Part shown: positions 1-9,177 of the stretch, one piece after another
How the letters are laid out: every line of letters starts with the position of its first letter
Numbering within the stretch: position 1 is the stretch's first letter
Source: an uncultured Bacilli bacterium
GTDB lineage: Bacteria; Bacillota_I; Bacilli_A; RF39; UBA660
Assembly: GCA_947631655.1 (NCBI GenBank)
Contig: CANRME010000003.1
Span: 1 to 35,907 of the forward strand
Length of the DNA: 35,907 bases
Direction: 5' to 3'
Position numbers and translations under genes: made by a program
The notes under the pieces: model-generated
Databases searched by the model: none
Told to the model about the DNA's origin: nothing
What the model saw: only the letters and a program-made list of their open reading frames with translations

Positions 1-351
1 AAAATAAAAGAGTTAGAATCAAAAGAAAAAGAATATCTTAATAAATTAGATACACTTTATGAAGATAAATTTAAAGGATTAGTATCAGAAGAAATGTATA
101 AAAGAATTGCTAATGATACTGAAATTTTACTAACTAAATTAAGAAAAGAAATAAATAAATTGAAAAATGATAACAAGATTATAAATAATAAAACTGATGA
201 TTTAAAACATTATGAAGAAAAGATTAAATCTTTAATTAATATTGAAAATCCTACAAGAGAATTAATGCAAACTATCATTGATAAAATAATTATAGACAAA
301 GATAAAAATATAGAAATAATTTACAAATTTAGCATATTAAATAATATTTAA
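1..351 (+). CDS. Serine recombinase, C-terminal fragment (5' truncated by window edge)
   Basis: Frame 1 is open from base 1 (KIKELESKEKEYLNKLDTLYEDKFKGLVSEEMYKRI...LMQTIIDKIIIDKDKNIEIIYKF). This resembles the coiled-coil and C-terminal region of large serine recombinases, including the one at 7514-9058. Confidence 0.7.
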   Translation, partial: KIKELESKEKEYLNKLDTLYEDKFKGLVSEEMYKRIANDTEILLTKLRKEINKLKNDNKIINNKTDDLKHYEEKIKSLINIENPTRELMQTIIDKIIIDKDKNIEIIYKFSILNNI

Positions 352-356
352 ATTAA

Positions 357-379
357 CTTTGCTCTAATTTGGAGCAAAG
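357..379. terminator. Hairpin CTTTGCTC-N7-GAGCAAAG after recombinase gene
   Basis: Perfect 8-bp inverted repeat in the intergenic space. There is no clear T-run, so it may be a weak terminator or another structure. Confidence 0.4.
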
Positions 380-429
380 AATACATAGCAAAAGATAAAC
401 TACTTATATAAAACAATAAAGGAGTATGA

Positions 430-1488
430 ATGGAAAAGGTTGATGGTTATATTACAATAAAGAATGATAAACATTTTTCGATAGATGATTTACATCAATA
501 TCTTATAGATAGTGATAAAATAGGAAAAATCGATGCATTACATAAACTTTTAATAAAAAGTCTAAATCTTGCTTCAAATACAATATTAACATCAGAAAGT
601 GCAAGTAAATATTTAAATAGTATTTTGAAGAATGAAGAATGGATTGATAAATATTATAATAAAAATTTGAATATATACAATAGTTTCTATAATGCTGTTC
701 ATAAAGGAATAGATAACTTATCGTATTCAGAGGCAATTACAAATATAACTAAATCGTTATCAACTTTATCATCGACATTAGTTAATATTGTAAAAATATC
801 TTATGAAAATATTATAAATAACGAATCGCTAAATTCATTACGAAAATTAGCTCAAACTTTAGCTTCTATCCATTATGATTCTGAAGAAATAAAATTAGTT
901 GATAAAAATGTTGAAAAATTGATTGAATATGGTTGGCCCGTATCTTTTGAATTAGAAGATTATGTTTTTGAAAAAATACCTGGAAAAGCAAAAACAAATG
1001 AAATAGTAAAAAAATACTATACTAAACAAAGGATTAGTAAAATAGAAAGAACTATACGAGATTATTTAAAATTTGATAAGTATTTAATGAAGTATTTTAA
1101 AGAAGCAAAGAAAGATTTTTTAAATTGTTCCTATTATAGTTGTGCAGTAATGCTTTTTGCAATAATTGATAGATTAATATCTATGAATTTTAGTAATGAA
1201 ATAGGTATTAAAGGAATATTACTTTTAAAGAAAAAATTAAAAGATGTTGAATTTTATAACGGATATGTTAATTATTCAACTGTAAAAGTATTGTTTAAAT
1301 TATATGCAGATACTAATAATTTTACATTAGATAAGTCTCAACTTAATAGAAATATGATAGATCATGGATGGGCAAAGAGAAATATTAATCCATATGAATG
1401 TTTACAGTTATTGTTAATAATAAACAATATATTATTTATATTAAATAACGAAACTAATATAATGTCAGAAACATTAAAAATTGCATAA
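430..1488 (+). CDS. Hypothetical protein with C-terminal HEPN-like (Abi-type) motif
   Basis: ORF with AAGGAG upstream. The C-terminal 'LNRNMIDHGWAKRNINPYECLQLLLIINNIL' fits an R-x4-H HEPN motif followed by a helix. Confidence 0.6.
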   Translation: MEKVDGYITIKNDKHFSIDDLHQYLIDSDKIGKIDALHKLLIKSLNLASNTILTSESASKYLNSILKNEEWIDKYYNKNLNIYNSFYNAVHKGIDNLSYSEAITNITKSLSTLSSTLVNIVKISYENIINNESLNSLRKLAQTLASIHYDSEEIKLVDKNVEKLIEYGWPVSFELEDYVFEKIPGKAKTNEIVKKYYTKQRISKIERTIRDYLKFDKYLMKYFKEAKKDFLNCSYYSCAVMLFAIIDRLISMNFSNEIGIKGILLLKKKLKDVEFYNGYVNYSTVKVLFKLYADTNNFTLDKSQLNRNMIDHGWAKRNINPYECLQLLLIINNILFILNNETNIMSETLKIA

Positions 1489-1512
1489 TATTGAATTAAA
1501 ACTACACATTGA

Positions 1513-2694
1513 CTATCGCCAGGTGGCGAAGGCGCCGAAGTCGTCTATCCTCTAAGAAGTACAGATACACTAGCAAAGGCAATATTAGAAGAAATTGGCT
1601 CTGAAGGACAAATTACACGAAAATATTACCAAAGACGTTTACCAGAAGACCCATCAAAAGATTATTACTATATTATGAGAGAAACCCCAGATACCACGTC
1701 CCTTTTAATAGAATACGGATTTATTGATAATCCAAATGATGTGGAAAAGTTGCAAAACAATTTAACTGACTATGCCGAAGCGGTAGTAAGAGCAGTTTCG
1801 CGATACATTGGTGTTCCTTACACAAGTCCTGAAGGAGTGACAGACAATACATATATTGTGCAAAAAGGAGATAGTTTATACTCGATTGCACGAAAATTCA
1901 ATACAACAGTTGATGCCTTACGTGATTTAAACAATTTAACAAGTGATACTCTATCTATCGGACAATTACTTATTATTTCAGGTGATATGGGACCAGAACC
2001 ATCTGAACCAGAAGAACCAAGTAACGACTATACCTTATACACAGTAAAAAATGGAGACAGTTTATACAAAATTGCCAACCAATTTGGAACTACTGTAGGC
2101 GAATTAATTAGAATCAATAACCTAGGAACTACAGTTTTATCAATCGGACAGCAATTAAGAATTCCAAACAGTCAACAAACGGGAATCCAATATACTGTGC
2201 AAAAGGGTGATAGTCTATGGAAAATCGCCAATCAATATGGTGTCAGTGTCGACGACATTATAGAAATCAATAATCTTTCAGGAACAACTTTATCCATTGG
2301 ACAACAATTAATCATTCCAACGAAAAATCAAATTAAACCACCAAACAATCCAATCGAGCCACCAGTCGATGAAGAAAATACCACACAATTATATGTAGTA
2401 AAAAGTGGAGATAGTTTATACTCCATTGCAAGAGCCTTTGGAACCACAGTGGCTGAATTGAGAGAAATAAACAACTTAACAACAGATACCCTACAGATTG
2501 GGCAACTTTTAAGAATCCCAGGTAACTCGAGTAATACAGAAACCATCTATTACGTAAAAAGCGGAGATAGTCTTTGGAAAATAGCTAATCAATTTGGTAC
2601 AACGGTAGATGCCATCATAAATCGGAATAATTTAGCAACTAATTTACTTCAAATCGGACAACAACTAATTATTCCAAACGAAAATCGGATTTAA
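1513..2694 (+). pseudogene. N-acetylmuramoyl-L-alanine amidase (Amidase_3) with LysM repeats, 5'-truncated by element insertion
   Basis: Frame 1 reads GGEGAEVVYPLRSTDTLAKAILEEIG...TPDTTSLLIEYGFIDNPNDVEKLQNNLTDYAEAVVRAV, i.e. the C-terminal half of Amidase_3. An in-frame TGA lies at 1510-1512, and the N-terminal catalytic half is absent upstream. Confidence 0.75.
1843..2688 (+). repeat. Five tandem LysM domains
   Basis: Five copies of Y-V-x-GDSL-[YW]-x-IA-x-F-x-T-T/V...NNL...L-IGQ-x-L-x-I-P in the translated ORF. Confidence 0.9.
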
Positions 2695-2709
2695 GTATCC
2701 GATTTTTTT
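2683..2709 (+). terminator. Rho-independent terminator of the LysM amidase
   Basis: AATCGGAT-loop-ATCCGATT followed by a T-run. Confidence 0.8.
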
Positions 2710-3142
2710 AGTGAATCTGTTTACAAACTCCTTCATAAGGTTCATAAAAACAATGACTTTTATATCTGCCAGATAATCTTTGCTCATACCATAAAGGAAC
2801 ACAACTTTCATTTCCTCTCGGAGCATAGAACCATAATGCGTTAGTTGCTGGATAATAGTACTCTCCTTGTAAAACTCTTCTCGCGAGCTCTTTTTCTAAG
2901 GTAGTCGCTGTGGAGAAAAACAAATTACTATTCACACCAGCAAAGCCTCCAGGAGATTGGTAGATAACTTGTGTAATAGTTTGAATATCACGGAAAGTAA
3001 GACAATCCGCAATCGCTCGATTTACCGCCACATTACCAACCATCAACATTCCTAAACTTCCTTCACCAATTGCCTCGGCACGCATTAATCTAGCAAGTAA
3101 GTCCAACTCTTTAGAAGTATAAGAAACTAACATGAATATCAC
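2708..3142 (-). CDS. Cell wall hydrolase, SleB/CwlJ-type (Hydrolase_2 family)
   Basis: LLARLMRAEAIGEGSLGMLMVGNVAVNRA...YQSPGGFAGV...YYPATNALWFYAP matches the SleB/CwlJ hydrolase pattern. Confidence 0.8.
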   Translation of the reverse strand: MIFMLVSYTSKELDLLARLMRAEAIGEGSLGMLMVGNVAVNRAIADCLTFRDIQTITQVIYQSPGGFAGVNSNLFFSTATTLEKELARRVLQGEYYYPATNALWFYAPRGNESCVPLWYEQRLSGRYKSHCFYEPYEGVCKQIH

Positions 3143-3177
3143 CTATAATAAATTATGAAAAAAAATAAAATGTGTTA

Positions 3178-3206
3178 TTGTGCAATACAAACGAATATGC
3201 TATAAT
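3178..3206 (+). promoter_or_regulatory. Sigma-A-like promoter of tRNA-Trp
   Basis: TTGTGC - 17 bp - TATAAT. Confidence 0.65.
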
Positions 3207-3288
3207 ACAAGACATGGGAAGTGATATTAAAATCTAATTTAAGAATTAGTGAAATGGTAGGATTTCATTGCAAGTCAATATGTAACCT

Positions 3289-3362
3289 AGGGGATTAGTT
3301 AAATGGTATAATAATGGTCTCCAAAACCACTGTTGGGAGTTCGATTCTCTCATCCCCTGCCA
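3289..3362 (+). tRNA. tRNA-Trp (anticodon CCA), 3' CCA encoded
   Basis: Acceptor AGGGGAT/ATCCCCT, anticodon loop CTCCAAA, T-arm GGGAG TTCGATT CTCTC, discriminator G then CCA. Confidence 0.9.
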
Positions 3363-3424
3363 TGTGTTCATTACACGAACTCGATTGCCATATTTAGATA
3401 TGGATTCGCAGTAAGTGTTCATAT

Positions 3425-3451
3425 AAAAAGGACTAGAAAATAGTCTTTTTT
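3425..3451 (+). terminator. Terminator downstream of tRNA-Trp
   Basis: AAAAAGGACTA-GAAAA-TAGTCTTTTTT. Confidence 0.7.
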
Positions 3452-3826
3452 GTTTTAGTTTTTTATAGGAGATGATTAGTTCTAAATAACGATAAATAAT
3501 AAATAAAACTTTATATTTTTAGTCTTTGATTTGCTCGTCAATTTATAAGTATATATTTATAGTTATTATTATTTGGTTATTAGTCTTTTATTTATTAATA
3601 AAAGCTAATATATGGGGATATTTTACAAATTTTACAATATTATTGTTATATATTTTCTCAAAGCACTTAATAATCGGTGCCATTTTATAATAATTTTATT
3701 TAGTAAATCAAAGAATATTTGGCAATAACATAAAAGCACTAAACAAAAGGGACGTTTATATGAATTGATTATGATTTATTAGTAAAAAATAAATTATACA
3801 GAAAATAAAAAGATACATACGCACCT

Positions 3827-4060
3827 TTAATCAACATTATCAAATAATTGTCTTATATCTATTTCTAAAGCATCGGCAATTCTAGTTAGAGATACAATAG
3901 TAAAGCCTCTTTGCATTTTTTTACTCTCTATTTTAGAGATAAAATTCATTGTTAATCCAGCCCTATCGGCTAATTGTTGTTGAGTGAAATTCCTATCTTT
4001 TCTATATTTCTTTATATTATATCTAATAACATCAAAATAATAATTATCACTATGTTTCAT
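3827..4060 (-). CDS. Xre-family HTH transcriptional regulator
   Basis: IKKYRKDRNFTQQQLADRAGLTMNFISKIESKKMQRGFTIVSLTRIADALEIDIRQLF is a canonical Cro/C1 HTH. Confidence 0.85.
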   Translation of the reverse strand: MKHSDNYYFDVIRYNIKKYRKDRNFTQQQLADRAGLTMNFISKIESKKMQRGFTIVSLTRIADALEIDIRQLFDNVD

Positions 4061-4103
4061 ATTAGTACCACCTGTCCATAGTATTATTATCTTAAAAGTT
4101 TTT

Positions 4104-4141
4104 ATACGGATATATGGACACGTTGTCCGTATTGTGATATA
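4104..4141. promoter_or_regulatory. Divergent promoter/operator between Xre gene and membrane protein gene
   Basis: Palindrome GGACA-CGT-TGTCC (4116-4128) nested with ATACGGA...TCCGTAT (4104-4110 and 4126-4132), followed by TATAAT at 4136. Confidence 0.6.
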
Positions 4142-4183
4142 ATCTTGATATGGACAAAGAGGTAATAGTGAGGTGAAAGAGGT

Positions 4184-4501
4184 ATGATGAATATGATATT
4201 ATCTATATTAGTAGTGGTTATTATAGCCATTGTTGCTATTGTATTTGCTGTTAAAAAGACGATACTTTATGTTGATAAAGAATACCGTAGTGCTGCTATA
4301 ATATCGTTCATATTCCCTATTGTAGGGTTGATAATCTATGCTGTTAATATAGGTTCCAACAAGAAATTAGCAAGAAGTTGTATAGCACCAGTTATAGCAG
4401 GCATGATAATTAGTGCAATAATAATCATAATGGTATTACTGATTCTTGGTGGCGTATATACCGGTGGCTCAGTACATACCAAAAATATTCCAATGAAATA
4501 A
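4184..4501 (+). CDS. Small membrane protein (about three predicted TM helices)
   Basis: 105-aa ORF with an AGGTG-type RBS and long hydrophobic stretches. Confidence 0.6.
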   Translation: MMNMILSILVVVIIAIVAIVFAVKKTILYVDKEYRSAAIISFIFPIVGLIIYAVNIGSNKKLARSCIAPVIAGMIISAIIIIMVLLILGGVYTGGSVHTKNIPMK

Positions 4502-4503
4502 AA

Positions 4504-4530
4504 AAAGGCAAGAAATGTCTTTTTTAATTT
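4504..4530 (+). terminator. Terminator
   Basis: AAAAAGGCA-AGAAA-TGTCTTTTTT. Confidence 0.6.
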
Positions 4531-4571
4531 CTACAAGAAATTTACTTTGCGAATTAAGTTGATAAAGAGAA

Positions 4572-5534
4572 CTATTTTATAGAACTCTTTTTATTTTTGT
4601 TGTTGCGACTTTTTTGCTTTCTTTGATTTTGTCTCGATAAAGTGCATTCATATTCTAAACAATATTTTTGCCTAAATCCATTTCTTTTAAAAATATTATT
4701 ACAAGCTGGATTTTGACAGATTCCTATTGTTTCATCGTTGTTATCTCTTGATAGTTGCATTTTTAGCTCATATATACCTAATAATAGAGCATTATCAAAT
4801 ATCATTTTAGTTTCCCAACATTCATTATCATAATCAAATGTAGTATCAAATGTACAATAACCTTTGGTGCAATTATCAAGAAATTCTAAATTTTCACTTA
4901 TTTTTGTTGGAATATCGTGCTGTTTTGTAGTATCAATTATATATTTATATATTTTAGAGTATTTATTTGTATTATTTGCATATTGTTCTCTTAATAGAAA
5001 AGACTCATAAATTATATAGACAACTGTGAGAAAATATAAAATAATACATTCATTGTCAGATGTGGTATCGTTATCTTCAACAACTGAAACGAATCCATAC
5101 TTTTCAAAGAAACTAATTATTTCTTCTATAAAAATTGATAAATATTTATAATTGTTTCTATATAACAATAATAATATTACATTAAAATATACACTATAAT
5201 TGTCAGATTTAGTGCAATTAGCTGTTATAAAATCATCATCTATAATTTCATCATTTAGTTTTTTCCCCAAATTAAAAATATCTACAAAAACTTCATATGA
5301 ATTAATATTATTTTGTATTTCTTGTTTAGGAGCCATATTTTCATCTTTTTTATATTGATAATTATACTCTCCAATACTTAATATATCACCTTTTTTATGA
5401 TTAGATGTTGGATTAACTAGTGATAAGTCTTTTAAATCATAAGCGCCAATCATTAATAAATCTCGCCAACCTTGATTCATCTTTTTTATAGCGTCTTTAT
5501 CTATATTATTTTTTACTCTTAAATATGCTTTCAT
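4572..5534 (-). CDS. Hypothetical protein with C-terminal zinc-ribbon-like motif (CGNR-like)
   Basis: C-terminal 'ICQNPACNNIFKRNGFRQKYCLEYECTLSRQNQRKQKSR' (C-x4-C ... C-x4-C) followed by a basic tail. Confidence 0.55.
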   Translation of the reverse strand: MKAYLRVKNNIDKDAIKKMNQGWRDLLMIGAYDLKDLSLVNPTSNHKKGDILSIGEYNYQYKKDENMAPKQEIQNNINSYEVFVDIFNLGKKLNDEIIDDDFITANCTKSDNYSVYFNVILLLLYRNNYKYLSIFIEEIISFFEKYGFVSVVEDNDTTSDNECIILYFLTVVYIIYESFLLREQYANNTNKYSKIYKYIIDTTKQHDIPTKISENLEFLDNCTKGYCTFDTTFDYDNECWETKMIFDNALLLGIYELKMQLSRDNNDETIGICQNPACNNIFKRNGFRQKYCLEYECTLSRQNQRKQKSRNNKNKKSSIK

Positions 5535-5811
5535 ATATTTACCTTTTTAATGTCACAAGCATTTCACAAGTTATATGTAACATTCCTTTTCTAAATATTA
5601 TATGATGTCATTGTAATTATTTCAAGCGCGCATCTTATAATTACGTAAAATGAATTTAGTAATAATTGACTTGTACAGTAGATAAGAAAGGGAAAAACGT
5701 AAAAATCCTTAAAAAAATAAGGGATTTTAGCAATTATTATCGGCAATTATATGTTACCGTTATTAATACTACTTCATTTGCAATTATTACCGATAAGAAA
5801 GGAAAAGTAAA

Positions 5812-6315
5812 ATGGCAAAGTATTTAATAGATGATTACGGCGATTTAATAGGTGAATTTAATGATGATGATTCAATTCGTGTCTATAATCCATTGAATAC
5901 TAAAAGAAGACTTATAGAGAATAAATTATTTTATAAATTCTATAAAGATTCAATATTAATATTTGTGAATGGGCTTATTAGTAAACAAGTTACAATAACT
6001 TTGTTTAAATTAATTCGCTTATTAGAATTTGGCACAAATGAATTTGTTAATATTAATGGTTTGCCTGCAAGCTTAAATCAACTTGCTACTTTCTTCCATA
6101 TGAAAACTAAAACTTTCTTTAATCATATAAAAAAGCTTGAAGAACTAGAAATACTAAAGAAAGTAAAAAATGGGAGAAATAGGAATATTTTGATTAATCC
6201 TTATTTTATTGGATATGGCACTAATTGTACGGATGAATCTTTAAAAATTTTTAGCAAGACAATCTGGGCTAAACAATCAAAATATTCTAAAAATAAATTA
6301 AAGATTAAAAGCTAA
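5812..6315 (+). CDS. RepL-like winged-helix replication/regulatory protein
   Basis: GGAAAAG RBS. 'LNQLATFFHMKTKTFFNHIKKLEELEILKKVKNGRNRNILINPYFIGYG' resembles the wHTH and 'NPYxFG.G' end of the Firmicutes RepL family. Confidence 0.5.
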   Translation: MAKYLIDDYGDLIGEFNDDDSIRVYNPLNTKRRLIENKLFYKFYKDSILIFVNGLISKQVTITLFKLIRLLEFGTNEFVNINGLPASLNQLATFFHMKTKTFFNHIKKLEELEILKKVKNGRNRNILINPYFIGYGTNCTDESLKIFSKTIWAKQSKYSKNKLKIKS

Positions 6316-6350
6316 TTTTTATGATTATTTTAGGGAAAGGAGGAAGTAAA

Positions 6351-6659
6351 ATGAGCAGGGAATACCCTTTTATAATGTTGATGAAAATCATTAGTAGTTT
6401 TAACTATAAAAGTGGTTATATCAAAAATTGGGATGATAACGAAGATATGGTAACAATTAACGAAATATGCCATATTGTAGGTATCAACACCAGCGATATT
6501 AATCATATTTTATCAATCTGGAGTTATTTTGACTTAGCAAGTGAATATAAGCAAAATAACAAAAGATACTTAAAAATATCTGATAAAGTTATTTCCAATA
6601 TTCAAAAAGGAAATATAATTAGATACGAATTAAAAAATACAAAAAGTAGACATTATTAA
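6351..6659 (+). CDS. Small winged-helix-like hypothetical protein
   Basis: GGAGG RBS just before ATG at 6351, which is preferred over 6321. 'MVTINEICHIVGINTSDINHILSIWSYFDLASEYKQNNKRYLKIS' looks HTH-like. Confidence 0.55.
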   Translation: MSREYPFIMLMKIISSFNYKSGYIKNWDDNEDMVTINEICHIVGINTSDINHILSIWSYFDLASEYKQNNKRYLKISDKVISNIQKGNIIRYELKNTKSRHY

Positions 6660-6735
6660 TTAACAGCATTTGCCATTTAAAATAGACAAAATAATAAAAA
6701 TGTGCTATTATAAATGTGTGAGGTGATAGGTTAAT

Positions 6736-7200
6736 ATGATTACTATAAGTGACAGATTAAAAGACTTAAGAATGAAAAATAAATTAAGTCAGAATGATTT
6801 GGCTTTGTCGCTAGGGATTAAAAGGCATACTATTAGCGCTTATGAAACTGGTAGTATAAAGCCCCCTATTGATAAGTTAATATTAATATCGAATTATTAT
6901 AATGTATCATTAGACTATCTATGTGGGATAACTAATAATCCTATAATTAATAGTTCTAAAATTGATGATTCTTTAGGATTTGATGTCGAAAGTATTGCAA
7001 AAATACAACAATTAAAACTAGCTAATAATATGCAGTTAATAATTAGTTTACTTAAATATGGAAGTATTGATTTGTTTAAATTGGCTAATAAATATTTAAG
7101 TACTAAATATGATAACGATACAAAGAAAAAAACAGATGAGTATGTTGTATTGGAAAAAATTAAGGATACTTTTGATGAATATAAAATAAAAAAAGATTGA
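6736..7200 (+). CDS. Xre-family HTH regulator (phage repressor-like)
   Basis: 'ISDRLKDLRMKNKLSQNDLALSLGIKRHTISAYETGSIKPPIDKLILISNYYNVSLDYLCGI' is a canonical Cro/C1 HTH. Confidence 0.85.
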   Translation: MITISDRLKDLRMKNKLSQNDLALSLGIKRHTISAYETGSIKPPIDKLILISNYYNVSLDYLCGITNNPIINSSKIDDSLGFDVESIAKIQQLKLANNMQLIISLLKYGSIDLFKLANKYLSTKYDNDTKKKTDEYVVLEKIKDTFDEYKIKKD

Positions 7201-7226
7201 TAGCTACGGCAATAGTTATCAATCAA

Positions 7227-7270
7227 GAGTACACATAAAACGGTTACCCCACCAATTTATATGTGTACTC
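7227..7270. repeat. 11-bp perfect inverted repeat GAGTACACATA...TATGTGTACTC
   Basis: Arms at 7227-7237 and 7260-7270, between the Xre gene and the recombinase module. No T-run follows. Confidence 0.7.
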
Positions 7271-7328
7271 CTATTATATAATAATTTAATTATTAAGACA
7301 ATTATTTGAAAAAAGGAGTGATAAAAAT

Positions 7329-7514
7329 ATGTTAAATGATATGCAAGTAAATGCGATTTCTAGTGTATTTAGTGCTGGAGATATTAAAGACTATGTAGAA
7401 AGAAATATATATGATTATGTATTATTTGAACAGAAAGATAATAATCCAAATTGTAATATATCAATGAGAATAGGTTTTTTTGGAACACTTTCTTTAATTG
7501 GGGGTGTTAGATAA
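7329..7514 (+). CDS. Small protein translationally coupled to serine recombinase
   Basis: AAAGGAG RBS. The stop overlaps the recombinase start (TAATG). Confidence 0.6.
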   Translation: MLNDMQVNAISSVFSAGDIKDYVERNIYDYVLFEQKDNNPNCNISMRIGFFGTLSLIGGVR

Positions 7515-9058
7515 TGAATGCAGTAATTTATGCAAGATATAGTTCTCATAATCAAACAGAATGCTCTATTGAAGGACAATTAGAGGAATGTAGAAAATAT
7601 GCAGAACAAAATAATATAAATATTATTGGAGAATATATAGATAGGGCAAAATCTGGAACTAAAGATAATAGAGATAACTTTCTTAAAATGATTGAAGATA
7701 GTAAAAGAAAAACATTTGAGGGTGTTTTGGTGTATCAATTAGATAGATTCGCTAGAAATAAATATGATAGTGTAATATACAAAAAACAACTTAAGGACAG
7801 AGGTATAAGGGTATTATCAGCAAGAGAGAATATATCTCAAGATGCAAGTGGTATTCTTATGGAAAGTGTGCTTGAGGGAATGGCGGAATACTTTTCTGTG
7901 GAACTGGGGCAAAAAGTCAGAAGAGGTATGAAGTTAAATGCTGATTGCTGTTACTATAATGGTGGAACAATACCTTTGGGCTATAAATTGGAAGTAGTTA
8001 ATGATGATAGGTTTAATAATGGTATTAAAAAAGCGGTTAAAAAGAGGTATGTAATAGATGAAAATAAAGCACCAATAGTTAAGAAGATATTTGAAATGTA
8101 TGCAAACGACAATAAAATGAGTGAAATTATTAACTATTTAAATGGTTTAGATTTAAGAACAGCTTATAATAAATCATTTAATAAAAGTAGTATTAGAAGA
8201 ATATTAGAAAATAAAAAATATATAGGTATATACACATATCACGGGCAAGAAACAAAAGACTCTATACCTAGAATAATTGATGATGAATTGTTTTACAAAG
8301 TACAACAAGAATTAAGAAAAAATAGTCTTGCTCCAGCTAGAAGAAGAGCTAAGACAGAATATTTATTATCTGGGAAATTATATTGTGGATTGTGTAGAGA
8401 AAAAATGACTGGAAGTTCTGGGACTTCCGAAAATGGAAAGTTATATACTTATTATGCTTGTAAATTAGCTAACAAACATTTATGTGATATGGATTCTGTA
8501 AAGAAAGAGGATATAGAAGATATTGTTTTAAAATCCTGTCAAGATATACTTACAAAAGACAATATTAATTTAATAGCCAAAAAGATTGTTGAGTATGCCA
8601 ATAACGAAAAAAATACTATTGAATATAAACAGTTAAGTAAAGCATTAAAAGATAATGAAAGAAGAAAGATTAACATTGTTAAAGCAATTACAGAATGCGA
8701 AGACAATACTACAAGACAAATTTTATTTGATGAGTTATCTAAAATCCAAAATGCTCTTGATGAAATTAATCAGTCTTTATTAATAGAAAAAGCTAAGCAT
8801 TTAAATCTCGGAATAACAGAAGTAAAGTATTTCTTAAATAATCTAAGAAAAGGAAATATAAATAAGTTTGAGTACCAAAAGATATTGATAAATACATTAG
8901 TAAATAAAGTGTACTTACATAAAGATAAGGCAATTATATTATTCAATATCAATAATCATGTAGAAGAGGTAAAAATATCTCTTCTTAATGATATTGAAAG
9001 TTCGCTTTTTAATGCAGTAGCTCTGCCACTAAGTAATGAAATGGCTTCGAAAAGTTAA
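7514..9058 (+). CDS. Large serine recombinase (site-specific integrase)
   Basis: Resolvase domain AVIYARYSSHNQTECSIEGQLEECRKYAE... DRFARNKYDS; recombinase domain; zinc ribbon YCGLCREKMTGSSG...YYACK; coiled coil. Confidence 0.95.
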   Translation: MNAVIYARYSSHNQTECSIEGQLEECRKYAEQNNINIIGEYIDRAKSGTKDNRDNFLKMIEDSKRKTFEGVLVYQLDRFARNKYDSVIYKKQLKDRGIRVLSARENISQDASGILMESVLEGMAEYFSVELGQKVRRGMKLNADCCYYNGGTIPLGYKLEVVNDDRFNNGIKKAVKKRYVIDENKAPIVKKIFEMYANDNKMSEIINYLNGLDLRTAYNKSFNKSSIRRILENKKYIGIYTYHGQETKDSIPRIIDDELFYKVQQELRKNSLAPARRRAKTEYLLSGKLYCGLCREKMTGSSGTSENGKLYTYYACKLANKHLCDMDSVKKEDIEDIVLKSCQDILTKDNINLIAKKIVEYANNEKNTIEYKQLSKALKDNERRKINIVKAITECEDNTTRQILFDELSKIQNALDEINQSLLIEKAKHLNLGITEVKYFLNNLRKGNINKFEYQKILINTLVNKVYLHKDKAIILFNINNHVEEVKISLLNDIESSLFNAVALPLSNEMASKS

Positions 9059-9177
9059 AAAAGAATTTTAGGAGATAATATTCTTTAGCTTGAAAGGAGC
9101 TGTTTTTTAATGATAAATTAAACGATTTTATAAAGAACAATTTTAAGAATAAAAAAGATAATTTATCAAACGAAAAC

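Noticed and set aside
2328-2546. 72-aa antisense ORF in the LysM gene
   Set aside because: Lies opposite repetitive LysM coding sequence; composition is explained by the sense frame.
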